Assembly: GCF_018687355.1 (NCBI RefSeq) | Contig: NZ_CP061288.1 | Coordinates: 692,144-756,143 of the forward strand | DNA from: Polynucleobacter sp. VK25 | Lineage (GTDB): Bacteria > Pseudomonadota > Gammaproteobacteria > Burkholderiales > Burkholderiaceae | Length of the DNA stretch: 64,000 bases | Direction: 5' to 3' | Shown here: positions 43,975 through 53,334 of the stretch, piece after piece | Position numbering within the stretch: the stretch's first letter is position 1 | How the letters are laid out: the number at the start of each line of letters is the position of its first letter | Program-made: the position numbers and the translations under genes | The notes under the pieces: model-generated | What the model was told of the DNA's origin: nothing | Databases searched by the model: none | The model's input: only the letters and a program-made list of their open reading frames with translations

Positions 43975-45588
43975 ATGAGTCAAATAATTGAAATCAAAGT
44001 CCCGGATATCGGTGATTACAAAGATGTGCCCGTCATTGAAGTCTTGGTTAAAGCTGGTGACAAGGTTGAGAAAGAGCAATCCATTGTTGTGCTTGAGTCA
44101 GATAAAGCCACAATGGACGTTCCTTCATCCCACTCTGGCATTGTGAAAGAAGTCAAAGTCAAAGTAGGTGACAACCTGTCAGAGGGATCACTTGTGATTA
44201 CCTTAGAAGAGGGTGCAGCAGCTTCAACTTCAGTATCAGCAGCAGCACCAGTAGCGAGTGCCCCGGTACAAGCTCCTGCGGCCGCTGGTGCAAGCAGTGC
44301 TCCAATTGAAATCAAGGTCCCAGATATCGGTGATTACAAAGATGTACCTGTAATCGAAGTTCTGGTTAAAGCTGGTGACAAGGTTGAGAAAGAGCAGTCT
44401 ATCGTGGTGCTTGAGTCTGATAAAGCTACCATGGACGTTCCTTCATCCCACTCTGGGATTGTGAAAGAAGTTAAAGTCAAGGTAGGTGACAGCCTCTCTG
44501 AGGGATCAGTGGTGGTGATCTTGGAAGGTGGGGCATCGGGATCAACAGTTGCACCAGTGGCTGCAACTGCAGCACCAGCAGCTCCAGTAACCAAAGCTGT
44601 TGAGCCTCCCATTGCACGTGCTCCAGCACCTCCTCCTATTGGCAATACACCTCCGCCAGTAGATGCGACAGCAAGTCATGCAAGTCCATCTGTGCGTAAA
44701 TTTGCACGTGAGTTGGGTGTCACCATTAACCAGGTCAAAGGATCCGGTCCTAAAGGGCGCATTACCCAAGAGGACGTACAGGCATTTGTGAAGGCTGCTA
44801 TGAGTGGAGGCGCGGGTAGTCCTGCAGCTGCCTCTAGTGGCGGCAGCTTAGGCGGATTAAATCTGATTCCTTGGCCAAAGGTCGATTTCACAAAGTTTGG
44901 TGAGATCGAGCGTCAGCCACTCAATCGCATTAAGAAACTCACAGCAGCCAATTTGGGTCGTAACTGGGTGATGATCCCAGCCGTGACTTATCACGAAGAT
45001 GCTGATATCACTGACTTGGAAGCATTCCGTGTTCTCACGAATAAAGAGAATGAGAAAAAGGGCGTCAAGATCACCATGCTCGCTTTCTTGATGAAGGCTG
45101 CAGTGGCTGCGTTGAAAAAATATCCAGAGTTCAATAGTTCTTTAGATGGCGATGACCTTATTTTGAAGAAATACTTCAATATTGGTTTTGCTGCAGATAC
45201 GCCAACCGGATTAGTGGTGCCAGTGATTAAAGATGCGGATAAGAAAGGTATCTTTGAGTTAGCTAAAGAAACTTCAGACTTGGCTGCTCTTGCACGTGAC
45301 GGCAAGTTGAAGCCAGATCAAATGCAAGGCGCGAGCTTTACGATCTCATCACTAGGCGGTATCGGCGGTACATATTTCTCGCCGATCGTTAATGCGCCTG
45401 AGGTAGCAATCATGGGTGTGAGCAAAGCTGCTATGAAACCAGTTTGGGATGGCAAGCAATTTGTCCCGCGTCTGATTTGCCCATTGTCTCTATCCGCAGA
45501 TCATCGCGTGATTGATGGCGCTTTAGCTACGCGTTTTAACGTGTACATTGCTCAGCTCTTGGCCGACTTCCGTCGCGCCAGTCTATAA
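43975..45588 (+). CDS. aceF: Dihydrolipoamide acetyltransferase (pyruvate dehydrogenase E2), two lipoyl domains
   Basis: The core of the pyruvate dehydrogenase complex, transferring acetyl from lipoyl-Lys to CoA. The 537-residue protein has two N-terminal lipoyl domains (about residues 4-75 and 111-182, each with lipoylated Lys in ESDKATMD), Ala/Pro-rich linkers, an E1/E3-binding domain (HASPSVRKFARELGV, about 238-252) and the catalytic domain ending in LSLSADHRVIDGALATRF (active-site His and Asp). The two lipoyl domains are nearly identical. The gene lies between aceE and lpdA with short gaps. Confidence 0.98.
   Translation: MSQIIEIKVPDIGDYKDVPVIEVLVKAGDKVEKEQSIVVLESDKATMDVPSSHSGIVKEVKVKVGDNLSEGSLVITLEEGAAASTSVSAAAPVASAPVQAPAAAGASSAPIEIKVPDIGDYKDVPVIEVLVKAGDKVEKEQSIVVLESDKATMDVPSSHSGIVKEVKVKVGDSLSEGSVVVILEGGASGSTVAPVAATAAPAAPVTKAVEPPIARAPAPPPIGNTPPPVDATASHASPSVRKFARELGVTINQVKGSGPKGRITQEDVQAFVKAAMSGGAGSPAAASSGGSLGGLNLIPWPKVDFTKFGEIERQPLNRIKKLTAANLGRNWVMIPAVTYHEDADITDLEAFRVLTNKENEKKGVKITMLAFLMKAAVAALKKYPEFNSSLDGDDLILKKYFNIGFAADTPTGLVVPVIKDADKKGIFELAKETSDLAALARDGKLKPDQMQGASFTISSLGGIGGTYFSPIVNAPEVAIMGVSKAAMKPVWDGKQFVPRLICPLSLSADHRVIDGALATRFNVYIAQLLADFRRASL
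43990..44190 (+). repeat. Direct repeat, copy 1: first lipoyl domain of aceF
   Basis: This 201-base stretch is repeated at 44308-44508. By eye I count about 21 mismatches, nearly all at third codon positions, with one amino acid change inside the repeat (Asn/Ser). The domains are thus kept almost identical at protein level, by recent duplication, gene conversion or strong selection. Confidence 0.9.
44308..44508 (+). repeat. Direct repeat, copy 2: second lipoyl domain of aceF
   Basis: In-frame copy of 43990-44190, 318 bases downstream, about 90% identical. Confidence 0.9.
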
Positions 45589-45597
45589 GGGGGATCT

Positions 45598-47379
45598 ATG
45601 GCTAAGCAAATGATCCTCGTTCCGGACATTGGGGACTATTCAGATGTACCGGTAATTGAAGTGCTGGTTAAGATTGGCGATGTGATTGAAAAAGAACAGC
45701 CGCTATTGGTTCTTGAGTCCGACAAAGCAACGATGGAGGTACCAGCAGATGCAGCAGGTACTGTTACTAGTATTGCAGTAAAGCTTGGCGACAAAGTCAG
45801 CAAAGGTTCTGTTATTGCAGAGATCGAAGCGAGTGGTGCAGCACCGGTTGCTCAGCCCACTTCAGCAGCGCCAGCAGCACCAGCAGCACCAACAATGGCA
45901 GCCGCGCCTGCACCAGTAGCAGGGCAGTACAGCGGTAAAGCGGACCATGAATGTGAAGTGCTAGTGCTTGGTGCTGGCCCTGGTGGTTACAGCGCAGCGT
46001 TCCGTAGTGCTGACTTGGGTATGAATACCATATTAGTAGAGCGCTACCCAACTTTGGGTGGTGTTTGCTTAAACGTCGGTTGCATTCCATCCAAGGCATT
46101 ACTGCACACAACTTCAGTGATGGATGAAGTCAAAACTATGGCTAAGCACGGCATTACTTTTGGCGCACCCAAAATTGAGATTGATCAATTGCGTGGCTAT
46201 AAAGAATCGGTGATTGCTAAATTGACTGGCGGTCTTGCTGGTATGGCAAAGGCCCGTAAGGTAAAAGTAGTGCGCGGTTTAGGTAAGTTCTTGGATGCAA
46301 ACCATGTCGAAGTTGAACTAACTGATGGTACTGGTCAAGATCTCACTGGTAAAAAAGAGGTAGTGCGCTTTCAGAAGGCCATCATTGCTGCTGGTAGTCA
46401 GCCTGTGAAGTTGCCTTTCTTGCCTGAAGATCCCCGTATTGTGGATAGTACTGGCGCCTTATTGCTGAAGAGCATTCCTAAGCGCATGCTCGTCATTGGT
46501 GGCGGCATTATTGGTTTAGAGATGGCTACTGTTTACAGCACACTCGGCTCACGTATTGATATCGCCGAGATGATAGACGGTCTCATGGCTGGCGCGGACC
46601 GTGATTTAGAAAAAGTCTGGGAGAAGTTTAATGCCGGACGTTTTGAAAAAATCATGCTCAAAACTCGTGCAGCAAAAGCAGAAATAAAGTCTGATGGAAT
46701 TCAGGTGAGCTTTGAGGGTGAAAATGCACCGGCAGAACCACAAACCTATGACTTGGTATTGGTTGCAGTAGGCCGCACTCCGAATGGCAAGAAGATTGAT
46801 GCTGGTAAAGCGGGCGTTCAAGTTGATGAGCGCGGCTTTATTCCTGTTGATAAACAAATGCGCACCAATGTTTCCAATATTTTTGCAATTGGTGACTTGG
46901 TTGGTCAGCCAATGTTGGCACATAAAGCAGTGCATGAAGGTCACGTTGCCGCCGAAGCTGCTGCAGGTCAAAAATCTTACTTTGATGCGAAGCAAATTCC
47001 ATCAGTTGCCTACACTGATCCTGAGGTAGCCTGGGCTGGTTTGACAGAAGAGCAGTGTAAAGCTCAAGGCATTGCTTATGAGAAGGGTTTATTCCCATGG
47101 GCTGCTAGTGGACGCGCGATTGCTAATGGACGCGATGAAGGTTTCACTAAACTCATTTTTGATGCAACGACTCACCGCATTATTGGTGGCGGAATTGTGG
47201 GCACACACGCTGGTGATTTAATTGGTGAAGTATGTTTAGCAATTGAGATGGGTGCTGATGCAGTAGATATCGGTAAAACGATTCATCCGCACCCAACCCT
47301 GGGAGAGTCAGTTGGCTTGGCGGCTGAAGCAGCGCACGGTCATTGCACTGACTTGCCTCCAGTGAAAAAGAAATCTTAA
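45598..47379 (+). CDS. lpdA: Dihydrolipoamide dehydrogenase (E3) with N-terminal lipoyl domain
   Basis: FAD enzyme that reoxidises dihydrolipoyl groups and reduces NAD+. The 593-residue protein is longer than plain E3 (about 470) because it begins with a lipoyl domain (residues 1-80, Lys in ESDKATMEV) and an Ala/Pro linker, a form known in several betaproteobacteria and Neisseria. Next come the FAD motif GAGPGGYSAAF, the redox disulfide GGVCLNVGCIPSK, the NAD-binding GGGIIGLEMATVY and the C-terminal His-Glu HPHPTLGES. AAGGGGGA precedes the ATG and the gap to aceF is 9 bases. A terminator follows the operon. Confidence 0.98.
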   Translation: MAKQMILVPDIGDYSDVPVIEVLVKIGDVIEKEQPLLVLESDKATMEVPADAAGTVTSIAVKLGDKVSKGSVIAEIEASGAAPVAQPTSAAPAAPAAPTMAAAPAPVAGQYSGKADHECEVLVLGAGPGGYSAAFRSADLGMNTILVERYPTLGGVCLNVGCIPSKALLHTTSVMDEVKTMAKHGITFGAPKIEIDQLRGYKESVIAKLTGGLAGMAKARKVKVVRGLGKFLDANHVEVELTDGTGQDLTGKKEVVRFQKAIIAAGSQPVKLPFLPEDPRIVDSTGALLLKSIPKRMLVIGGGIIGLEMATVYSTLGSRIDIAEMIDGLMAGADRDLEKVWEKFNAGRFEKIMLKTRAAKAEIKSDGIQVSFEGENAPAEPQTYDLVLVAVGRTPNGKKIDAGKAGVQVDERGFIPVDKQMRTNVSNIFAIGDLVGQPMLAHKAVHEGHVAAEAAAGQKSYFDAKQIPSVAYTDPEVAWAGLTEEQCKAQGIAYEKGLFPWAASGRAIANGRDEGFTKLIFDATTHRIIGGGIVGTHAGDLIGEVCLAIEMGADAVDIGKTIHPHPTLGESVGLAAEAAHGHCTDLPPVKKKS

Positions 47380-47400
47380 GAAACGCTACATCTGTAAAAC

Positions 47401-47426
47401 AAAAGCCCCGAGTAATCGGGGCTTTT
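47401..47426 (+). terminator. Intrinsic terminator of the aceE-aceF-lpdA operon
   Basis: AAAAGCCCCGA and TCGGGGCTTTT pair perfectly around GTAA. The symmetric A/T flanks make it usable from both directions, so it may also end the convergent phasin transcript. Confidence 0.92.
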
Positions 47427-47458
47427 CTACTTCAACGTAATGATTGCGGTGAATATAG

Positions 47459-47833
47459 TTATGAAATGAGCTCAGCTCTGAGTTCTCGAATGCGTTCATC
47501 TACATAGTAACCACCACACTCTGTATATCGAAGGTACTTGCATCCACATTGCTTGCATGCACATACGTCAGACTTGTTATAGGGGTGAGAGGCAATTGAG
47601 ATGGGGGCATCCTTAGACCAGATAGTCATTCCCTTGGGGAGATCTTCTTCCCAATACTCAGGGGCATCTTCTACCCTCAGAGTCCCAACGCATTCTAGAG
47701 AGGCTGTCATGAAGCCGCCAGGAATGGTTTCCCAGCCTGCACAGCTTAACGATGAGCAGTCAGGACATTTATCTTTGAGGTTAAAAGACTTGGCGAGGGT
47801 TAGCAACTCATCTCTGTTGAGACTTTTGGTCAT
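47459..47833 (-). CDS. Conserved hypothetical protein with Cys pairs
   Basis: The 124-residue protein is not assigned to a named family. It has CPDCSSLSC (residues 19-27) and CACKQCGC (about 91-98), which look like a split zinc-binding site, and a conserved-looking C-terminal LRYTECGGYYVDERIRELR. It has no signal peptide or membrane segment. It lies 20 bases downstream of the phasin gene on the same strand and so may be co-transcribed with it. Function unknown. Confidence 0.7.
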   Translation of the reverse strand: MTKSLNRDELLTLAKSFNLKDKCPDCSSLSCAGWETIPGGFMTASLECVGTLRVEDAPEYWEEDLPKGMTIWSKDAPISIASHPYNKSDVCACKQCGCKYLRYTECGGYYVDERIRELRAELIS

Positions 47834-47853
47834 TGCAGGGTTCTCTGCAGTTC

Positions 47854-48408
47854 TTATTTCTTCTTAGAGGCTTTGCTGCTTGTGCCAGCAGTCTTCAATA
47901 CTGTTTCGGTAGCGCCAGTCAGGTTGGTTTGTGCAACTTCAACTGCATGCTTCACAGCTTTTTGGCTGGTTTCGAATACGTTATTTGCAGAAGCAATCGC
48001 TTGCTTCATCGCTTGCACGGCTGCATCCGATCCCGCTGGGACATTCTTAGTCCACTCTTCGACTAAAGAGTTGATTTTTTTCTGACCAGCTTGCAATTCT
48101 TTTTCGGCAGACTCGGTGAAGCTATTTTGTGTTTCATGAGCTAATTCATATAAATGACGGCTATAAGCCATAATTTTTTCAGCCATGGGTTGCACGGCTT
48201 CTGCTTGATGGGCAAGTAATTGCTGAATGTCTTTTACTTCCAAGGCTTTCTTGGCGCTATTCATGCTATCGCTCAAGCTTTGCTTGGCAATATGCATATT
48301 GAGTTCAACTAATTTTTCAATGCTCTGCAACGCTTGATTGGTTAATCCGCTCAAGGTCTCTAAGTTTGCTTTTTGAGCTGCTGCAATTTGCTCTGGAGTT
48401 AAATTCAT
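47854..48408 (-). CDS. phaP: Phasin family protein (PHA granule-associated)
   Basis: The 184-residue, almost wholly helical protein begins MNLTPEQIAAAQKANLETL and continues with LVELNMHIAKQSL, the pattern of Burkholderiales phasins that coat polyhydroxyalkanoate granules and control their size. The C terminus is Lys/Ser/Thr-rich (SSKASKKK). It contains no Cys, as is common in phasins. AAAGAGATAG precedes the ATG. Other PHA synthesis genes are not in this window, although a 3-hydroxyacyl-CoA dehydrogenase lies about 11 kb away. Confidence 0.9.
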   Translation of the reverse strand: MNLTPEQIAAAQKANLETLSGLTNQALQSIEKLVELNMHIAKQSLSDSMNSAKKALEVKDIQQLLAHQAEAVQPMAEKIMAYSRHLYELAHETQNSFTESAEKELQAGQKKINSLVEEWTKNVPAGSDAAVQAMKQAIASANNVFETSQKAVKHAVEVAQTNLTGATETVLKTAGTSSKASKKK

Positions 48409-48605
48409 ATCTATCTCTTTTCGTCGGACTTGCTACTTTTATTTTCTGATGCTTTTAGCTTAATGTACTCCCATTAAATAATTGTATTGCATAGATATTG
48501 CGTTGCAGCATAAGAGCCATGTAAAGCTCATAAATGGCCGAATTAGGAAAAGAGCCTAAAATTAGGGTCTTAGAAAAAAATCTCAATATTTTCAGTAAGT
48601 TACCC

Positions 48606-49493
48606 ATGAAGCTTTCCCTAGATAACGCCATTGCGCCAATATTTGTACTCATTTGGAGTACTGGCTTTGTAATTGCGCGTCTAGCTATGCCATACGTAGA
48701 GCCGGCTACCTTTCTGTTTTGGCGTTTTGCAGGTGTTCTAGCGGCGATGGCAGCCCTTAGTCTGGTGTGGAGAATCACCTGGCCCAGTTGGTCGCAAATC
48801 AAGCATATCGCCGTTGCTGGCATCTTGTTGCAGTTTGGTTATTTGCTCGGAGTATGGTGTGCAGTCAGATTGGGGATGACGGCAGGGTTGGTGGCCATTA
48901 TTGTGGGACTGCAGCCAATCGTCACTGCGTGGTTTGCTGCGTGGATTTCTGAAAAGGTAACGCCACGCCAATGGATAGGTCTAGGTTTTGGATTTGCAGG
49001 CGTTGCATTGGTGGTTGCCGAGAAAATTGGTTTTGTGCATATCCCTGTAGTTAGTTACATATTGGCATTTATTGCACTCTTATCCATTACGTTTGGCACG
49101 CTGTATCAAAAGAAGTTCTGCCCTGTATTTGATCTGCGCGCCGGGTCTTCTATTCAGTTTGGTGTTTCAGCGGTGCTGTGCTTTATTTGTATGTATTTAT
49201 TTGAGTCGGGAGAGATGGTTTGGAATCTCCCTGTAACCGGCGCATTGCTATGGGCTATCTTTCCCTTGTCCATTGGATCAATTAGCTTGCTATTTATGAT
49301 GATTCGCAAGGGGGCTGCAACTAAAGTCACTAGCTTTCTCTATTTAGTGCCGCCGACAACTGCTGCAATGGCTTGGATGTTGTTTGATGAGCCATTTACA
49401 TTGCTGATGGCCGTGGGCTTGTGTTTGACGATGACTGGCGTGGTACTGGTAAATGCCCGTCAGACCAATACAGTAGCCACGATTGCTGAATAG
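48606..49493 (+). CDS. DMT superfamily transporter (EamA)
   Basis: This inner-membrane protein has about 295 residues and ten hydrophobic segments in two EamA repeats (each opening near FVLIWSTGFVIARL and ALLWAIFPLSIGSI) and ends VLVNAR like EamA/RhaT exporters. It probably exports metabolites or amino acids; the substrate is unknown. The ATG at 48606 (MKLSLDNAIAP) fits the usual N terminus. An in-frame ATG at 48534 would add 24 polar residues, and neither has a strong Shine-Dalgarno. Divergent from phaP. Confidence 0.85.
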   Translation: MKLSLDNAIAPIFVLIWSTGFVIARLAMPYVEPATFLFWRFAGVLAAMAALSLVWRITWPSWSQIKHIAVAGILLQFGYLLGVWCAVRLGMTAGLVAIIVGLQPIVTAWFAAWISEKVTPRQWIGLGFGFAGVALVVAEKIGFVHIPVVSYILAFIALLSITFGTLYQKKFCPVFDLRAGSSIQFGVSAVLCFICMYLFESGEMVWNLPVTGALLWAIFPLSIGSISLLFMMIRKGAATKVTSFLYLVPPTTAAMAWMLFDEPFTLLMAVGLCLTMTGVVLVNARQTNTVATIAE

Positions 49494-49614
49494 GGCGTTC
49501 ATATTGGCATTCATTTAGTGGAATGAATTACCTAGAATGGGGCGAATAAAAGCGCCTTACCTTAGGAAATTAATTATCATTCCGTATGTTGAAAGTTTTG
49601 GAAGGTATTTTGGG

Positions 49615-50634
49615 ATGCGTTTGAATCGATTTTGGCTTGCTGCCTTAGGGGCACTTTTTGCTGTTGGCACATTATTAAGCGCACCAGCTATTGCTTCTAC
49701 TAAAGATAAGCAGGCTGCTAAAACTCCCGCCAAGGCAACCACTAAGACCGCTACAAAATCTGCCAAGAAGCCCAAAACCGTTCGCGTCACAGTAACTCGT
49801 GCAGCCGAACCTATCATTCCGGCAAGACCATCTCTTGCGACAGCGTTGGGTTTACGTGGTCAACACGATGAGCTCAGCCTGAAATCCAGCGTAGCGATGG
49901 TCGTCAATCAAGATACTAAAGAAGTGTATTTTGAAAAGAACCCTTCAGTGAGTTTGCCAATTGCTTCTATTACAAAGTTAATGACAGCAATGGTGGTGTT
50001 GGATTCTAAGTTACCGCTAGACGAAACATTGGTCATCAATGCAGATGACGTGCACATCTATCGCACTTCACGACTTGCTGGCGGTACGGTTCTGACGCGC
50101 GAAGAGGCTCTATTATTGGCTTTGATGTCCTCTGAGAACCGCGCAGCATATACCTTGGGCAGAAATTATCCAGGCGGCATTCCGGCGTTTGTAGATGCGA
50201 TGAATCGCAAGGCAAAAGAGTTGGGCATGGACCATTCGCATTTTGCAGATCCAACAGGACTCCTAAGTGAGAATGTTGCTTCAGCAGAAGATCTCACGCG
50301 CATGTTGAGCGCTGCATACCAGTACAAAACGATTCGGGAATTTTCAACCTGGCCAGATTTAACCATGGTGATTGCAAAACGTCCGCAGAAATTCTTGAAC
50401 ACCAATCGCCTAGTGCGATCAGGCGACATGAATATCGGTCTTCAGAAAACTGGCTTTATTAATGCTGCGGGCAAATGTTTAGTAATGCAAGCCAGAGTAA
50501 ACAACACGCCATTGCTATTAGTCTTCTTGGATTCGGTTGGAACGCAATCGCGTTTTGCTGATGCTGTGCGTGTACGTGATTGGTATGAGCGTATGCCTTC
50601 TGGCAGCGCACATTCCATTCGACGCTTGATGTAA
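49615..50634 (+). CDS. pbpG: D-alanyl-D-alanine endopeptidase, PBP7/PbpG type
   Basis: A periplasmic low-molecular-weight penicillin-binding protein that cleaves cross-links in peptidoglycan. It has 339 residues from the ATG at 49615, which has GGAAGG about 10 bases upstream and opens a clear signal peptide (cleavage near AIAS); an ATG at 49537 would add 26 residues without purpose. After a Lys/Thr/Ala-rich linker come the S11 motifs SITK (nucleophile Ser), SSENRA and KTG (QKTGFIN). The gene is followed by a convergent IclR gene after 9 bases. Confidence 0.92.
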   Translation: MRLNRFWLAALGALFAVGTLLSAPAIASTKDKQAAKTPAKATTKTATKSAKKPKTVRVTVTRAAEPIIPARPSLATALGLRGQHDELSLKSSVAMVVNQDTKEVYFEKNPSVSLPIASITKLMTAMVVLDSKLPLDETLVINADDVHIYRTSRLAGGTVLTREEALLLALMSSENRAAYTLGRNYPGGIPAFVDAMNRKAKELGMDHSHFADPTGLLSENVASAEDLTRMLSAAYQYKTIREFSTWPDLTMVIAKRPQKFLNTNRLVRSGDMNIGLQKTGFINAAGKCLVMQARVNNTPLLLVFLDSVGTQSRFADAVRVRDWYERMPSGSAHSIRRLM

Positions 50635-50643
50635 CTTATAGAG

Positions 50644-51480
50644 TTATTGGCTTGCTGAGCCAGGCTCAGCGGATTTGGGTTTGAAGCCCATTCCTTTGGA
50701 TATCTGCAGAGCAGTTTCTTGCAGGGCACGTAACCAATCTGCCTGAATCCGATCTGTTGGGGCGCTTAACGATAAACCGGCAACCAATTTTCCGGTGTCA
50801 TCCAAAATGGCAGCAGCCAAGCAGCTAACCCCCAGCTCTAATTCTTCATCGTCACGTGCGCTACCAACCTTGCGAACATGATTGAGTTCAGTTTCGAGTT
50901 TGCCAAGCTCAGTAATGCTATTACGTGTGTGCCCAGACAAACCAGTGCGAGTGACATAAGCGCGCACTTGACCAGGATCATCGCTAGCTAAAAAGAGTTT
51001 TCCAACTGAGGTTAGGTGTAGTGGGGCGCGACCACCAATCGCACGAACAACCTGCATGCCGGAGCGCTCGCTATAAGCGCGATCAACGTAGACGATTTCA
51101 TCTCCCTGGCGAACGGATAAGTTCACAGTTTCACCGGTGAGCTTATGAAGAGTGCGCATTGGTAGTTGAGCGGCCTCACGCACAGATAGACGTGCTTTAA
51201 CTAAGTTACCCAGCTCTAATAGTTTTAGACCAAGGCGATAAGTGCCGCCATCACCACGCTCCACTAATCGGCAAGCAACCATGTCATTCAAAATTCGATG
51301 TGCAGTAGAAGGGTGTAGGCCCGTCATTTCCGCCAAGTTCTTGAGACTGCTGGAATCCTCTTGGTCGGCAAGCGCGTCAAGCAAATTCATCATGCGCTCC
51401 ACTACCTGGATGGCAGTTTTACCTACCTCGCCAGTAGATCTAGGAGTTTTGACGCTTTTGCTCGTATTCATAGCCTTCAT
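50644..51480 (-). CDS. IclR family transcriptional regulator
   Basis: The 278-residue protein has an N-terminal winged HTH (SLKNLAEMTGLHPSTAHRILNDM, about residues 45-67) and a C-terminal ligand-binding domain (TVNLSVRQGDEIVYVDRA; LSLSAPTDRI). IclR proteins repress or activate catabolic or acetate genes after binding small metabolites, but no clear target gene lies next to it. An imperfect palindrome 20-36 bases before its start may allow autoregulation. It converges on pbpG, and pyrD lies upstream on the same strand. Confidence 0.92.
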   Translation of the reverse strand: MKAMNTSKSVKTPRSTGEVGKTAIQVVERMMNLLDALADQEDSSSLKNLAEMTGLHPSTAHRILNDMVACRLVERGDGGTYRLGLKLLELGNLVKARLSVREAAQLPMRTLHKLTGETVNLSVRQGDEIVYVDRAYSERSGMQVVRAIGGRAPLHLTSVGKLFLASDDPGQVRAYVTRTGLSGHTRNSITELGKLETELNHVRKVGSARDDEELELGVSCLAAAILDDTGKLVAGLSLSAPTDRIQADWLRALQETALQISKGMGFKPKSAEPGSASQ

Positions 51481-51499
51481 TGTAGCGATTTCGGATGAA

Positions 51500-51516
51500 A
51501 TTGCATATTATGAAAT
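51500..51516. promoter_or_regulatory. Imperfect palindrome before the IclR-type gene
   Basis: ATTGCAT-ATT-ATGAAAT forms 7-base arms with one mismatch, just upstream of the regulator's ATG. It is a candidate autoregulatory operator, with no proof of binding. Confidence 0.35.
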
Positions 51517-51543
51517 CCCATTTTAGGGAGCTATCCCTGCGAA

Positions 51544-52578
51544 TTAAGGCTGTCTCAGGGCCCTGGCGCACTCATTCACAAGATCTGGACCGCGATAGAT
51601 CAGGCCGCTATAGATCTGCACTAGGCTGGCGCCAGCCATGATCTTCTCTCTAGCATCAGCACCACTCAGAATGCCGCCAACCCCAATGATGGGTAATTGG
51701 TTGCCCAATCTTGCCTTTAAGGCTTTGATCACAACATTTGATGCATTGCGCACGGGCGCACCAGATAGGCCGCCGGCTTCAGTGCCGTATTCCATGCCTT
51801 GCACTGCATCTCGGGAGATGGTTGTGTTGGTTGCAATGACTGCGTCAATTCCGAACTCCATCAGAAGATCAGCAATCAGGTTGATATCACCGTGATCTAA
51901 GTCTGGTGCAATCTTCAGAAACAGTGGCTTGCGGATACCAAAGCGGTCACTTAAACGTTGTCTTGCTACATCTAAGCTGCCCAATAGATCACGGAGCATT
52001 TCTTCGCCTTGTAAGGCGCGTAGATTCTGCGTATTCGGAGAAGAGATATTGACGGTAATGTAGGTGGCAATTTCGTAGACTGCTTCCATTGCTAGTACAT
52101 AGTCACTCGAAGCCTCTTCGATAGGGGTGCTCGCATTCTTGCCAATATTTAATCCAAGTACGCCACCGCTTTGCCAAAACTTTGAGCGACGAACTCTAGC
52201 TACGCAGGCATCCACACCATCATTATTAAATCCCATGCGATTAATGATCGCCTGAGCTTCGGGTAAGCGAAACATCCGTGGCTTAGGATTGCCGGGCTGT
52301 GGTTTTGGAGTGACTGTGCCAATTTCTAAGAAACCAAATCCCAATGCAGCAAGTGCGTCGATATGTTTTCCGTCTTTGTCTAATCCTGCCGCCAATCCAA
52401 CGGGATTCGGAAATTCAATACCACAGAGTCTTTGTGGATCGTTAATTGGTTTGCTAACTAGGCGCTCTAATAATCCCCAGCGCTGCAAGCGATCCATATT
52501 GCTTAGAGTAAGGTTATGCGCTTTTTCTGGGTCTATGCAAAAGAGCCATGGGCGTAGAAGAGAGTAACGATCGATCAT
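51544..52578 (-). CDS. pyrD: Dihydroorotate dehydrogenase (quinone), class 2
   Basis: It oxidises dihydroorotate to orotate in pyrimidine synthesis and passes electrons to quinone at the inner membrane. The 344-residue protein has the N-terminal membrane-associating helices of class 2 enzymes (residues 1-40), the FMN-binding [25 protein letters not shown] with the catalytic Ser, KIAPDL and the C-terminal [12 protein letters not shown] and [13 protein letters not shown]. It is the last gene visible in a same-strand series that begins with the bpt-aat region; the gap to bpt is 9 bases. Confidence 0.97.
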   Translation of the reverse strand: MIDRYSLLRPWLFCIDPEKAHNLTLSNMDRLQRWGLLERLVSKPINDPQRLCGIEFPNPVGLAAGLDKDGKHIDALAALGFGFLEIGTVTPKPQPGNPKPRMFRLPEAQAIINRMGFNNDGVDACVARVRRSKFWQSGGVLGLNIGKNASTPIEEASSDYVLAMEAVYEIATYITVNISSPNTQNLRALQGEEMLRDLLGSLDVARQRLSDRFGIRKPLFLKIAPDLDHGDINLIADLLMEFGIDAVIATNTTISRDAVQGMEYGTEAGGLSGAPVRNASNVVIKALKARLGNQLPIIGVGGILSGADAREKIMAGASLVQIYSGLIYRGPDLVNECARALRQP

Positions 52579-52587
52579 GGGTAGATA

Positions 52588-53334
52588 TTATGACTCAGAC
52601 AGCGGTTGCCAATGGTCATCAATCAAACCCTCCATCGGTTGATATTTCACCTTGTATGACATCTTGTCGCTTTCCTTGATGTAGTAACCAAGGTAAAGGT
52701 AAGGCAAATTCAATTCCCGAGCCCGTTCTACCTGCCACAAGATGCTGTAAGCGCCATAACTTGCAGTGGGTTCAGAGGTGTCATAGAAGGTATAGACCGA
52801 CGAAATACCCTGCTCCAAAATATCGATCATGCTGACCATACGCAAACGACCGGGATGGGGGTCGTGGGGACCATCCCGAAACTCGACAATGCGTGAGTTC
52901 ACTCGACTTTGTAATAAAAACTGCATGTATTGATCTTGATCATCGCTATCCATATCACCACCTGCGTGGCGCTCAGTTTGATAGCGTTGATAGAGTTGGT
53001 AGTGCTCTTCTTGATAGCCAAGATTGAGAACGGAGGTGACTAGGCCAACATGTTTTTTCTGTGCGCGACGTTGACTGCGTGAAGGTGAAAATTGGTTTAC
53101 CAAAATACGCGTAGCAACACATGCTTTGCATTCATCACAATAGGGGCGGTAGGTATATAAACCACTGCGTCTAAATCCAGCATTGAGTAAATCGTTGTAG
53201 ACGTCCGAATGAATGAGGTGTGAAGGCGTGGCTACTTGCGAGCGTGCAGTCTTGTTCGGCAGATAGCTACAAGCATATGGTGCTGTTGCATAAAACTGCA
53301 GTGCGGTGAGAGGGAGTTCTTTAAGCTGGGTCAT
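52588..53334 (-). CDS. bpt: Aspartate/glutamate leucyltransferase (Bpt)
   Basis: It transfers leucine from Leu-tRNA to N-terminal Asp or Glu of proteins, making substrates for ClpS/ClpAP. The 248-residue protein belongs to the bacterial ATE-like family: [16 protein letters not shown] (about residues 62-77) carries the conserved Cys set, [10 protein letters not shown] follows, and the C-terminal half has [11 protein letters not shown] and [15 protein letters not shown] (GNAT-like fold). The start overlaps the end of aat by 4 bases, so the two N-degron enzymes are translated together. Confidence 0.94.
   Translation of the reverse strand: MTQLKELPLTALQFYATAPYACSYLPNKTARSQVATPSHLIHSDVYNDLLNAGFRRSGLYTYRPYCDECKACVATRILVNQFSPSRSQRRAQKKHVGLVTSVLNLGYQEEHYQLYQRYQTERHAGGDMDSDDQDQYMQFLLQSRVNSRIVEFRDGPHDPHPGRLRMVSMIDILEQGISSVYTFYDTSEPTASYGAYSILWQVERARELNLPYLYLGYYIKESDKMSYKVKYQPMEGLIDDHWQPLSES

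Noticed and set aside
44016..44645. Long open frames on the minus strand across the aceF lipoyl domains
   Set aside because: They mirror the Ala/Pro-rich, repeated coding strand of aceF, and the two frames resemble each other only because the lipoyl domains do. No start context or family match.
51525..51538. AGGGA-GCTA-TCCCT hairpin between the IclR gene and pyrD as a terminator
   Set aside because: The stem has only five pairs and no T-run follows on either strand in the right place.
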